A stretch of DNA of 64,000 bases from Peronospora farinosa (taxonomy: Eukaryota > Oomycota > Peronosporomycetes > Peronosporales > Peronosporaceae), in NCBI GenBank assembly GCA_947646735.1, contig CANTFK010000054.1, forward strand, positions 434,001 through 498,000, read 5' to 3'. This document shows positions 55,509-64,000 of the stretch, in pieces. A program made the translations under genes and the position numbers. Positions within the stretch are counted from its first letter, which is position 1. The number at the start of each line of letters is the position of its first letter. The notes under the pieces were generated by a model. It did not search any database. It saw nothing but the letters and a program-made list of their open reading frames with translations, and was not told the DNA's origin.

Positions 55509-56561
55509 TCATCGCTCGATATCACCTTGAAACCCATTCTCGCCACCCAATTTCGACTGTAAATACTCGAGTAACCGCTTCTGCAACTCAATTTCCTGTT
55601 CCCGAAGTTCCGTCTCCTTCTGACGCTGATCCATATCAAATTGAATCTTTCTCTCAATCAGCTCTAAAATTCGTGTGCGGAAGTTATCACTATTACTACT
55701 GGATTGGACATCGGATGATGCAACAGAAATGGTTTTGACATCCAAAGGAGTGTCCAATTTCTGCCGTTTCTGCGGTAATGTCGGAGATGATGAAGTAGAC
55801 GAAGGATGGAGCTCTCCACTTTCACTTTTAGTCCCAATAGTCGTCTCTTTGCCATTACCATCAACCGTCATCTGTCCTGCCATCTTGTGATTCTTTCTAA
55901 TCAATGTGTCGTTGATCTCACGTAAAATAGCCTCTTTTCGAGAGTTTTCTTCCATTGTCCCGTGTTTAAATAGTTTGTCGTGTTTACCATCAGTATACAT
56001 TTTCATAAGCGCCGTCACGCGATCACTACAAGAGTAGGTATATATAAGATATGACAGGTTATTAACACATCAGTATTAACCAGCACGAAAAATCATAAAT
56101 TTCAAACAACACTAGAATTTAAATCAAAAAACCCACCGACATGTGTGCCATGAAAAAGCTGCTGGGTTTTTAAACCCTTGGACTCCCACGGATTCAGCCA
56201 CATTTTGCCACATCTGAAGTCTCGTCCCGTGCTTAGCCGTGAACGGATTATTGACTTGTAACGCCTCTAGTAACATCACGTCCATTGCTCCATTAAATTT
56301 GGCGTATCTACCACGTACTATGGGCTTCTGGGATGGTACCTGTGCTTCTACCTGCAATAATTGAATGGGTTACATAAAAATATAAAGTATGAGAGGTTAT
56401 AATATATTCGTAAATCTTGTCGCTCTGTATTAGAAACAGTAAGGACCGCATACGAAGCTTTTGTGTGACACACGCAGCCTATCGAGCTCATTGCCCCGCT
56501 CTATTTGTAAGGTATATAAGGTCGTACCGGTGCTCGTCGGTTCACTTCCTTCTTCTGACAT
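55509..56561 (-). CDS. Myb/SANT-like DNA-binding protein
   Basis: Exons 56351-56137 and 56025-55509 are joined in phase over 111 bp (donor CG|GTGGGT, acceptor CTTGTAG). A candidate first exon is 56561-56454 (ATG GTC..., donor TTC|GTATGC), joined over 102 bp to acceptor TTGCAG. Together they give 279 residues. The second exon carries a SANT/trihelix-like module: MLLEALQVNNPFTAKHGTRL, then WQNVAESV and FSWHTCRDRV, with the spaced aromatic residues of Myb-type helices. The third exon has a serine-rich linker and a C-terminal charged coiled coil (LIERKIQFDMDQRQKETELR). Small proteins of this build are putative transcription factors. The first exon is the least certain part. Confidence 0.72.
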
Positions 56562-56738
56562 AATGTCTACCAAACTTTTTTCGGCACCCGAAAAGTCTCA
56601 AAATGGGTGGTATTTTCTCTATTTTCTTCCAGCAACATAAATATAGAAACAATAATCACAATTATACAAGCAACATAAAATCAGTTTCAACGTCGAAAAA
56701 TATGCTTTTACGTTTAGCGAAAGGCTTCTGTCATGCGT

Positions 56739-57840
56739 TTACTTGGTCTCTTCATCCGTAGCTTCAATCGACTTGACAGCCATTTCAAGTGCACCTTTGA
56801 ATGTGCGATTACCCCCTATGAATCCAGCGTTGTGTACAAACGTACATCCTTCAATACCAGACACACGCGACAATTCTTCATTACGCAGACTGCGCCAAAG
56901 TGGCAGCAGTCCTTTGCGCAGTGCAAACGATCCTGGCTCAACATTGAGTGCCTGCACACGAGTCATATTACCCGTTGGGTCATTGTAAAGCACAAACTTG
57001 ATTTGGCCTTGGATCAGGAGTTTCTCTTCCAGGTCGTATAAATGAGACTTCCATGGACAGAATTTAGGAAAATGGACAATTTCACCGGACTTGTGGGTCT
57101 CAAAGCGATTGGCAACCGCTTTTTCAACGATCTCGCGAGCCGGTAGCCACGAGTACACGAGATCGTGGATAGCATCCGTAAACTCGGTGATTGTCATGTA
57201 CATGGCTTGCTTGAATTGTCTGCTCATCCCCTGCTCATCCTGGGATTCATTCCAGCGAGGGTTCAAATAACTCACACGACTGCTAAGAGTTGTCGACACC
57301 TGATAGTTATATTTGAGCTTAGCATCACCAGCACTTGCCACCTCGACACCATTATCGATGCCATCAATGTGCTCGATAAAGTTCTTGTATGCTTTTCGAT
57401 ACAGAATATCCAGCGTCTCGTCGTCCAACTTTGTGGGATCAGCCAGCTTCTTGAATGATCTCACGACCGAAATGCTTGTACACGAGACCAGCACTTGACA
57501 ATTTAATGTCGCAGTGGTCAAAAGTATCCGTGAAGCTGCGCTGGTGATGGTCAAAACGGAGCGTCTCTGGGTCGTAGGTACCACCCACGTCTACAACCAC
57601 CTCACATTGAGCAAGTTTTGCCTCGTCACGTGTGCGCAGTACGTCGTGGGCCGCAAATTTGGGCAAAAGTTTGAGCATTGATACAGCCAATGCCTCATCA
57701 CAATGGAACGTGCCATTGTGCGTACCAATGAGCTTTGTAGAAGTACTTGCAGTTTGTGACATTACTAGTACATCGCGGAAGGCTTCGAAGCACGGGGCAG
57801 AAGCCACAAACACGGCAGCTTTAGTTGGGGTGGCCGCCAT
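56739..57840 (-). pseudogene. MYG1: MYG1-family exonuclease with one-base frameshift
   Basis: From ATG 57840 the frame gives a mitochondrial-type N-terminus, GTHNGTFHCDEALA, and VDVGGTYDPETLRFDHHQ, the conserved metal-binding start of MYG1 (UPF0160, DHH-like 3'-5' exonuclease). It then stops at 57439. The rest of the family (LADPTKLDD, IDGIDNGVEVA, the C-terminal SGIEGCTFVHNAGFIGG) continues in the next phase to 56739. The whole interval is 1102 bp, that is 367 codons plus one, so a single extra base in CAAGAAGCTGG (57447-57453) accounts for the break. No splice signals fit. Sequencing error or a recent mutation; all other positions look functional. Confidence 0.85.
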
Positions 57841-58057
57841 GATAGATATCAATTTGAAGTGGATTGGCCACCACTGATAAGTAATGACTTGGATTCAGTA
57901 TGGGTATCTGAACAACGGAGCATCGCACGTCGCAAAAATATTAACATCGAAAGTATTACAATTGGTGTAGTACAAAACCAATGTAGCTCTTACAATAGTA
58001 CTTTGCATTACTATCATATACTACCAGTTTGACACCACGTATGAATAATTGGCCATC
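57841..58057. promoter_or_regulatory. Shared bidirectional promoter region, MYG1/NSUN6
   Basis: Only 217 bp separate the divergent start codons. No specific element was recognised. Confidence 0.55.
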
Positions 58058-59597
58058 ATGGCATCACTGGACATCACGACGTTAGCTGCTTTTTCCGTAT
58101 GTTTTCCTGACCAAGTCGAAAAGAATCTACGTGCTGCATATAGTGAACCTCATTGGACCAATATCAAGCGTGCTCTTGCTCGACCGTAAGTATTATTGTA
58201 AAAACCATGTCAAAGTCCCCCTTACACATTCAACTAATATTTTTTTTATTGAATACAATGTAATCAGACCTGCGTTTACTGCTGTTCGAGTAAATACATT
58301 GAAATTGTCACGTGATGAAGCATTGCAAGCTCTTAAACCTCATTTGGACAAGTTTAATACTGAATTAGTAGAGCTCGATACCAGTCGTCAGCCAATTGAA
58401 GCCTTTGTCCATCCATCGTTACCGGACGTGATAATGATTCCTTCATCACCCAGTGGACAAGCCATTGTCGAGTTTAATTCGGAACTCAAGAGTATCGTTG
58501 TGGATCGACTTTGTGGCGAAGCAGTGCTACGTGGGAGCGACATTTTTGCTCGAGGAGTTATGAGTGCCAGCAGTGGCATTAATGCTGAAGATCAGGTCAA
58601 TGTCTTTGTTGATCTTGACCACAACCACACGCGTGGAAGTGACTTTGCAACACACAGGGGACGCAAGCTTTTGATTGCTCGTGGCGTGACCAAGATGGCA
58701 AGAACGGAGATATTTCGTGCTGTGAGAGGACAGGCAGTGACTCAATTGGTCCGAGTTTGTCCTGATGCACCACCGATGAACGGTGTATTACGGGGCCAGA
58801 TCTACGTGCAGAATTTGCCGTGTTCGGTGGTTGCACATGCATTGGATCCGCAAGAGGGCGATGTGATTCTAGACATGTGTGCAGCGCCCGGAGGAAAAAC
58901 TTCCCACGTGGCTACTTTGATGCGAAATAAAGGCGCACTAATAGCTTGCGATCGCTCGAAGCGGAAAGCACTGGAGCTACGTACATTGTGCGAAGATCTT
59001 CAACTCGAGTGTGTCGTACCGCTTAAGATGGATTCAACACATGCTGTGCTACCTAAAGAGAAGGTCGACACAATGCTGGCTGCCACGCAAGAAAAGGACT
59101 TCACGAGTGTGGCGCAGGTTGTAGCTCGCGCAAAGGAGAACACTCCAGGCCAAGCGCGCTTGTTGCAGGTGGAGGGATTCTTTCCTGAAACTTTCGACCG
59201 TATCTTGCTAGACCCGCCTTGCTCAGCGCTAGGCTTGCGTCCACGGTTGCTTCACGCTAGTGATACGGACAACTTGGACGAGTTTGTCAAGATGCAGCGC
59301 AACTTTTTGTGGGTTGCAGCATTCCTACTTAAACCTGGCGGCACGCTCGTGTACTCGACATGCACGATCAATCCGAAAGAGAACGAGCAGATGGTGCATC
59401 ACGCGCTCGAAAATTATCCGCTGAAACTTGTTTCTCAAGGCAAAGCTCACCTCGGCGACCGCGGGCTGCCAGGTCAGGGCCTCAACGAGCACGAAGCGTC
59501 CCTCGTACAACGCTTTGACCCATCGAACATTGAGCTAGATACCATGGGCTTCTTTTGCGCCAAGTTCCTCAAGACAGGACCTATCCGACAGGAGTAG
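58058..59597 (+). CDS. NSUN6: NSUN6-type tRNA m5C methyltransferase with PUA domain
   Basis: Two exons, 58058-58185 and 58268-59597, separated by 82 bp (GTAAGT...AATCAG), give 485 residues. A PUA domain lies at about 120-235 (VVDRLCGEAVLRGSDIFARG, GRKLLIARGVTKMAR). The methyltransferase has DMCAAPGGKTSHVA (SAM site), a LLDPPCSALGLRP motif IV, and YSTCTINPKENE motif VI with the nucleophilic cysteine. An N-terminal PUA inserted before the Rossmann domain is the mark of NSUN6, which methylates C72 of some tRNAs. Motif IV has PPCSALG where NSUN6 usually has APCSGMG. Divergent from MYG1. Confidence 0.9.
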
Positions 59598-61239
59598 GTT
59601 ACTGCAGCATATTCCGCAGTAATAGCGGAATATAGCTACGACCCAACGATGTTCCTGCTCTTTACCTCTCCATGCTTGCAAGTGCGAGCAAACGTCGAGT
59701 TCAAGGTGACCAGCATCATCGTCTCATAGTCGAGTGACATGGATGTCGAAAACCTGCCAGCGTCACATACCCCTTACATCTTCTACCCAACATATTCCTA
59801 ACTTAACAGGCCTGCAAGATCCAACCCAATCGTTTTCATGCCTCAAACTTCCAGCAAAGCATCAATCAGGACGCCATCATCTGGGAAACATACAAGAGGA
59901 ACGACATTCATCGTGAACGTCGTCTTTTTGTGCAAACATCGAGCTCCACAGAAGTCAAAGACAGGATCGTAAAAATGCTGATGGAGACTGCGCGCCCGGT
60001 TAGCAGACCGTCGTGAGATCGTATCATCGACATCGAGTCTTTCTACCACTTGTTCGTTCCACGATTAACGCTACGCCATGCAGTACCTACCACGACAAAA
60101 GTCTATGCGACTGGCACCCACAAACCGAAGGTGGTCAAGACACTCGAACCCGATCGCATGAGCGAGTGCCGCAGCTACAGGTGCTGACGCCGTTTGTCAA
60201 AGAAGCACGATCTGCGAACTAACATCTAAATGAGAGCCTAACTATATTCACGTCATACGTCTACGACTAGATATGCCTCGTAAGCATTCCATCCTTTTGA
60301 TCAATCTCTTTTACATAAAGAGACAAAGAGGAAAAGCGTGGTGTTGAAGAATGTGTTTCCGTGCATGTACGACAGGATGTATACATCTGTCCCCGGGAGG
60401 TCAACGAGCCAGTCCATACTAGCGACCTCGTAGTGATCTACACTATGATGTTCCGACAGCAAAACGTTGCATGGCAATAAATTGTTGAGCCTTCAGGCCT
60501 TTCAGATCTCGTTAAATGCAGGACATCAACTACCTGATCCTCAAACCATAATCCGACATGTATTGCTTGAAGGTCAGACAGAACCAGTTGATTCTCAACT
60601 ACTAGCAGCTAGTAGTTGAGACAGTTCATACCATTCATCCGCGTCAAAAAAGTTCCAGACTCAATATGAAGCTGCATTAGACATCCAGAAACGCCCGACC
60701 AGCGCCTGTCGCCTGCCAATGGGCAAAGCATTCGCATTTTCCGGTCCAAGCTGTTGTCACAGCTGTAGCTTTTTCAACCGATGCGTTCACAGTCAAATCC
60801 CGTCACAACATTCAAGTATTCAGCTGCTGATGAGGGAAGGCTGAATGTATTTGCTTCGGACCCAGAACCAGGTCAGTCATGAAAAGCCAGCACGCTCTAC
60901 GACACGATGACCATTTTCAAGTCTTAGCATTGTTAGGTGCTCCCCTAATAGGCTGCAATCATCCCCATACTGTAGTAATTCAAGTCAAATGTACCCCGGC
61001 ACGCAAGGCTATTCTATTCACCAGCTGGAACCATAGGGGACTGTACCATCGTGTATAATACAGGTTTGACAGCTGAGGTTGTGGCAAGACCTTGCGTCGT
61101 TCCACCGAGCACGTGAAAGGGATCTGCTTTTACGTGTAAACGTTAGTATTTTTTTTCTGTGGCCGCGCATCGATCGACAAATCCACTCTTGTCTCGCAGT
61201 GTAAATAATTCTAGGTTGCAAGCACTTGTCAGCAACAGA
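59598..61239. other. Intergenic region
   Basis: No recognised gene. A minus- and plus-strand scan found only short frames; a plus frame near 59840-60015 (IWETYKRNDIHRERRLF) may be a relic of mobile DNA. Confidence 0.45.
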
Positions 61240-63096
61240 ATGAAAGTATCAACAAGTCTCGTTGTGGCAGCTGTCTTGGTTGCATTGAGCACGAGCGTAA
61301 ACGCCAAGACGGCGAGCACATCCGTCTTTGCATCAGAGCCATCAGATAGTGATCCCACCGAGGAACTATCGTTGAGCTCGGAGTCCACGGCCGAACAATC
61401 GGACAAAGATAACTCGAAATCTCTGGTCGATACGAAAGACGCCACGGGCGACCCACCTGAAGATCTATACGATTTCGATGCACCTTGTGCATCGGATGAC
61501 GGAGACACGAAGAAAGGCCTCACGGGGGAACAATCTGAAGAAGATAGCTCGACCCCGCTATACGATTTCGATGCACCTTGTGAACCGGATGGAGGAGACA
61601 CGAAGGGAGGTCTCACGGACGAACAATCTGACGAAGATAGCTCGACCCCGCTCTACGATTTCAGCTCGCCTTCTTGCGCATCGGATCCGGACCAAATTGG
61701 CGGCTTTACTGATGAAGAAAAAGCGATCTGGATCGAGCGTCACAACTATTTCCGAGTAGCAGCTTTGCCCTGGGCAGCAGGTAATATGAAACGAATGAAT
61801 TGGGACGATGAGTTGGCCAAGGAAGCCGCATCGACGGCTGAAAGTTGCACTGCTGAAACAACTGCCGGTCTTAACGTCTTTAAGGCCACGTCAACGGACT
61901 CATCATCGGTGATTGACGAAGCGCTCAATGATTGGGCTGTCAAGCCTGCACTGTCTAATATCGGATCAGTCGTTCCGCCGGCAAAGGAAGGCGATTCCGT
62001 TGGCGCGGGACTTTACAACTCATACACACAAGTGATCTGGGCTGAAACGACTAGCGTCGGATGTGCGATGGCCAGTTGCTCTGGCGGATCGATGGTCGTG
62101 TGTAAATACTCGCCGGCAGGGAACGACGGCAAGTCGCCATGGTTTGTCCACGCTGCACAGGCGAAGCTTTGTCCGACAGGAACCACAGCTGTTCTCGGGC
62201 TTTGCGTTGTTGAAGGAGACCCGGCCAATAAACTTATTGCGCCAATCCCCAAAGGAAAATCGAGTCTCGAGGTTTATTCAACGTTCATAGCCGACATCAT
62301 GGCAACAATTCTGAAAGCAGCAAAGGCGAGAGATGCGCCTGGAGCCGATCCCGTAGCTGTAGTTTCTCCGGATGGATCAGTATCCGAATTGACTAAAGAA
62401 CCGAGTGCCTCCGATACGGAAGCATCACCAGATCCCTTAACTGATGACAAAACCGAAGCGACCGGTGAAGGAAAGGAGGCCACCAGTGAAGACCTCTCAA
62501 CCTCGGATTTGTCCACTTTGACGGGCTCCCTGCCGCAAAAGAGCAAGTCGCTTGATATGTTTAAGGATTTAGGTGAGAGCTCGGAGACCAGTCCATCCAC
62601 GTCCTCTGGAGAAAAATCTTCAGGTACAGTGAAGCCTAGCTCGGAAAGTGGTGGGGACAATGAAACGCCAACCGAGTCGGCTGAGCTGGGTGACCCTACC
62701 AAAGAAGAATCGGCAGAGCTGGGTGACCCTACTAAACAAGAATCGGCAGAGCTGGGTGACCCTACCAAAGAAGAATCGGCTGAGCTGGGTGACCCTACTA
62801 AACAAGAATCGGCTGAGCTGGGTGACCCTGCCAAACAAGAATCGGCTGAGCTGGGTGACCCTACCAAACAAGAATCGGCTGAGCTGGGTACCTCCTCGAA
62901 CTCGGATTTGAAAGCTACAGCCATGGCGAACACCCAGTCGTCCATTATCACTAGTAACGGTGGTGGACCGTCGCCAGCAGCTATCGCCGGTATAGTTGTG
63001 GCGGGTGTCGTGGCCGTTGCCGTCGTGGCTGTCTTCATAAGCTATCGTAAGAATCAGCAGCGACAGCGTGATATTATGCAAGACGGTGGTGTTTAA
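61240..63096 (+). CDS. Secreted CAP/PR-1-like protein with repeats and membrane anchor
   Basis: 618 residues from ATG 61240, chosen because it gives a clear signal peptide (MKVSTSLVVAAVLVALSTSV). Residues 25-145 are acidic with three imperfect repeats around STPLYDFDAPC. The CAP domain (about 147-320) has the ERHNYFR motif, ALPWAAGNMKRMNWDDELA, YTQVIWAETTSVGCA and GSMVVCKYSPAGN. Then comes a long Ser/Thr/Glu-rich stalk with six 11-residue repeats ESAELGDPTK(E/Q), and near the end one membrane segment (AAIAGIVVAGVVAVAVVAVF) with a basic tail. CAP proteins of oomycetes are secreted and some bind sterols, as PR-1 does. Here the CAP domain is predicted to be displayed on a stalk on the cell surface. 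Confidence 0.9.
   Translation: MKVSTSLVVAAVLVALSTSVNAKTASTSVFASEPSDSDPTEELSLSSESTAEQSDKDNSKSLVDTKDATGDPPEDLYDFDAPCASDDGDTKKGLTGEQSEEDSSTPLYDFDAPCEPDGGDTKGGLTDEQSDEDSSTPLYDFSSPSCASDPDQIGGFTDEEKAIWIERHNYFRVAALPWAAGNMKRMNWDDELAKEAASTAESCTAETTAGLNVFKATSTDSSSVIDEALNDWAVKPALSNIGSVVPPAKEGDSVGAGLYNSYTQVIWAETTSVGCAMASCSGGSMVVCKYSPAGNDGKSPWFVHAAQAKLCPTGTTAVLGLCVVEGDPANKLIAPIPKGKSSLEVYSTFIADIMATILKAAKARDAPGADPVAVVSPDGSVSELTKEPSASDTEASPDPLTDDKTEATGEGKEATSEDLSTSDLSTLTGSLPQKSKSLDMFKDLGESSETSPSTSSGEKSSGTVKPSSESGGDNETPTESAELGDPTKEESAELGDPTKQESAELGDPTKEESAELGDPTKQESAELGDPAKQESAELGDPTKQESAELGTSSNSDLKATAMANTQSSIITSNGGGPSPAAIAGIVVAGVVAVAVVAVFISYRKNQQRQRDIMQDGGV
62674..62889 (+). repeat. 33-bp coding tandem repeat in CAP stalk
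   Basis: Six units of 33 bp in frame from 62674 and a partial seventh to 62889. The codons are nearly identical, with E/Q alternating at the last position, so array length may vary between isolates. Confidence 0.95.
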
Positions 63097-63681
63097 GTCC
63101 AAGGAATAATTTCGCGACCATCAAGTTCGAGCCCACATTGTAGGGATATTGCAAGGGTGATTGAGTGATTGAGTGCTACCATAGCGGTGAGGACAAGCAT
63201 TGGTGATCAGAAAAACCAACGATAAAGTCAATTGTTTTTTTTCTTTTACTTCTACAGCCATGATGGCATGATTTGAATGTAAAAAAGTTCGTGCATGATA
63301 TAAACAAGCACCTTGTGCTATTCAACTTGACGATGCATATTCACACACTGAGACATTCTAATTCTTCAAAGTCATATGAATGAGGTGGGTAGGTATTCAG
63401 GGTGACAAAAATGTACTGATTTGATTGAATTCGTCAAGTCGCCCCTTTTTCAAATCAATTTGTATGAAAGGTTCCTTGTAGTTCTTTTGGTAGCTCAAAT
63501 ATTACAGTACTATTATTAATTCTATGAGGCTATCGTTTCGACGTGTGTGTCTTACAATTTGCAACTGTAAAAGCGCAGCAGAAAAAAAAGGTTACGTCAG
63601 ACATAAATTACCGAGTCAGTAGTACCTTGTGCTTTCATTCTTTCATATTTTAATTTGATTATCAGCGTGAAGCAAGACCTC
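63097..63681. other. Intergenic region between tandem CAP genes
   Basis: AT-rich, no coding region seen. Confidence 0.5.
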
Positions 63682-64000
63682 ATGTACATGCCATTTATTA
63701 TAACCTTATTAATTGTAACGATAGTGATCGTATATGCCGATAACAACAGCTTTAGTCCAGTAGACGAGGCAATTTGGCTTGACCGTCTCAATTATTTTCG
63801 TACCACGGGCTTACCTTGGTCAGCAGCAAATATGCAACGAATTGGATGGAAGAATGACTTGGCAAAGACTGCTGCTTCTAGTGCAGCCAAGTGTTCAGCT
63901 ACGACAGGACCAGGTGTGAATGTATACCAGTCATCATCATTATCATCTACGTCATTGTCTATTATTGACGAAGCTATTCAGGAATGGGTGGTTGAGACGT
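63682..64000 (+). CDS. Second CAP/PR-1-like secreted protein, partial at window edge
   Basis: ATG at 63682 (a second at 63688) starts a hydrophobic signal peptide (MPFIITLLIVTIVIVYA), followed directly by the CAP domain: EAIWLDRLNYFR, GLPWSAANMQRIGWKNDLAK and IIDEAIQEWV, running off the window end after 106 codons. It is clearly homologous to the gene at 61240 but lacks the long acidic N-terminal extension and, at the key position, has RLNYFR rather than RHNYFR. The two form a tandem pair. Confidence 0.88.
   Translation, partial: MYMPFIITLLIVTIVIVYADNNSFSPVDEAIWLDRLNYFRTTGLPWSAANMQRIGWKNDLAKTAASSAAKCSATTGPGVNVYQSSSLSSTSLSIIDEAIQEWVVET

Noticed and set aside
62274..63038. Long minus-strand frame opposite the CAP gene
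   Set aside because: It is a shadow produced by the repetitive stalk codons; the plus frame has a signal peptide, domain and anchor.
1..64000. tRNA, rRNA genes and CRISPR arrays
   Set aside because: I looked for B-box-like GGTTCRANTCC strings with matching A boxes and stems, and for regularly spaced repeats, and found none convincing.

Overview
The window looks like nuclear DNA of an oomycete, most likely a Peronosporales (Phytophthora or downy mildew type) genome. The reasons are: compact genes with short (about 60-120 bp) GT-AG introns, lineage-typical families (START plus FYVE-like zinc finger paralogues, secreted Nudix proteins, secreted CAP/PR-1-like proteins, FAAL-carrier synthetases), and decayed LINE and Ty3 chromovirus copies between the genes. 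I cannot name the species. Exon structures were worked out by hand from splice signals, reading frame and expected family sequence; identity statements are by eye.

Layout. 1-2384 (-): membrane-anchored fatty-acyl-AMP ligase with a carrier domain, cut by the window edge. 2495-3772 (+): internally deleted LINE with an 18-bp target duplication. 4766-5980 (+): acidic single-pass membrane protein. 6570-6857: relic of an alpha-oxoamine synthase. 7871-15801 (-): Ty3/gypsy chromovirus with two 641-bp LTRs, an intact gag, a pol broken by two indels and one stop, and an opposite-strand reading frame at its 3' end. 17840-18772 (-): FUN14 protein. 18874-20146 (-): second LINE copy.

22-42 kb is an accessory block. 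It holds START/FYVE-like genes (22109-23344 +, 34811-36127 -, 37399-38742 -) with at least three broken copies, and two secreted Nudix genes (24384-25760 - and 31813-33093 -). A segmental duplication ties it together: the Nudix locus is repeated directly, while the 3' end of the first START gene is repeated in inverted orientation, with LINE relics between.

45-60 kb is a dense housekeeping block: TALE homeodomain protein, NSRP1-like splicing factor, divergent RPL5 and RPL14, a PH-ankyrin-AGC kinase gene carrying a peculiar direct/inverted internal duplication, an HEMK2-type methyltransferase in five exons, a Myb/SANT-like protein, MYG1 with a one-base frameshift, and NSUN6 divergent from MYG1. 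61-64 kb starts a tandem family of secreted CAP proteins, the second cut by the window end.

The strongest observations for follow-up are the triple (direct-inverted-direct) structure in the kinase gene, the mosaic divergence of the two Nudix effector-like genes, and the opposite-strand reading frame and frameshift architecture of the chromovirus.
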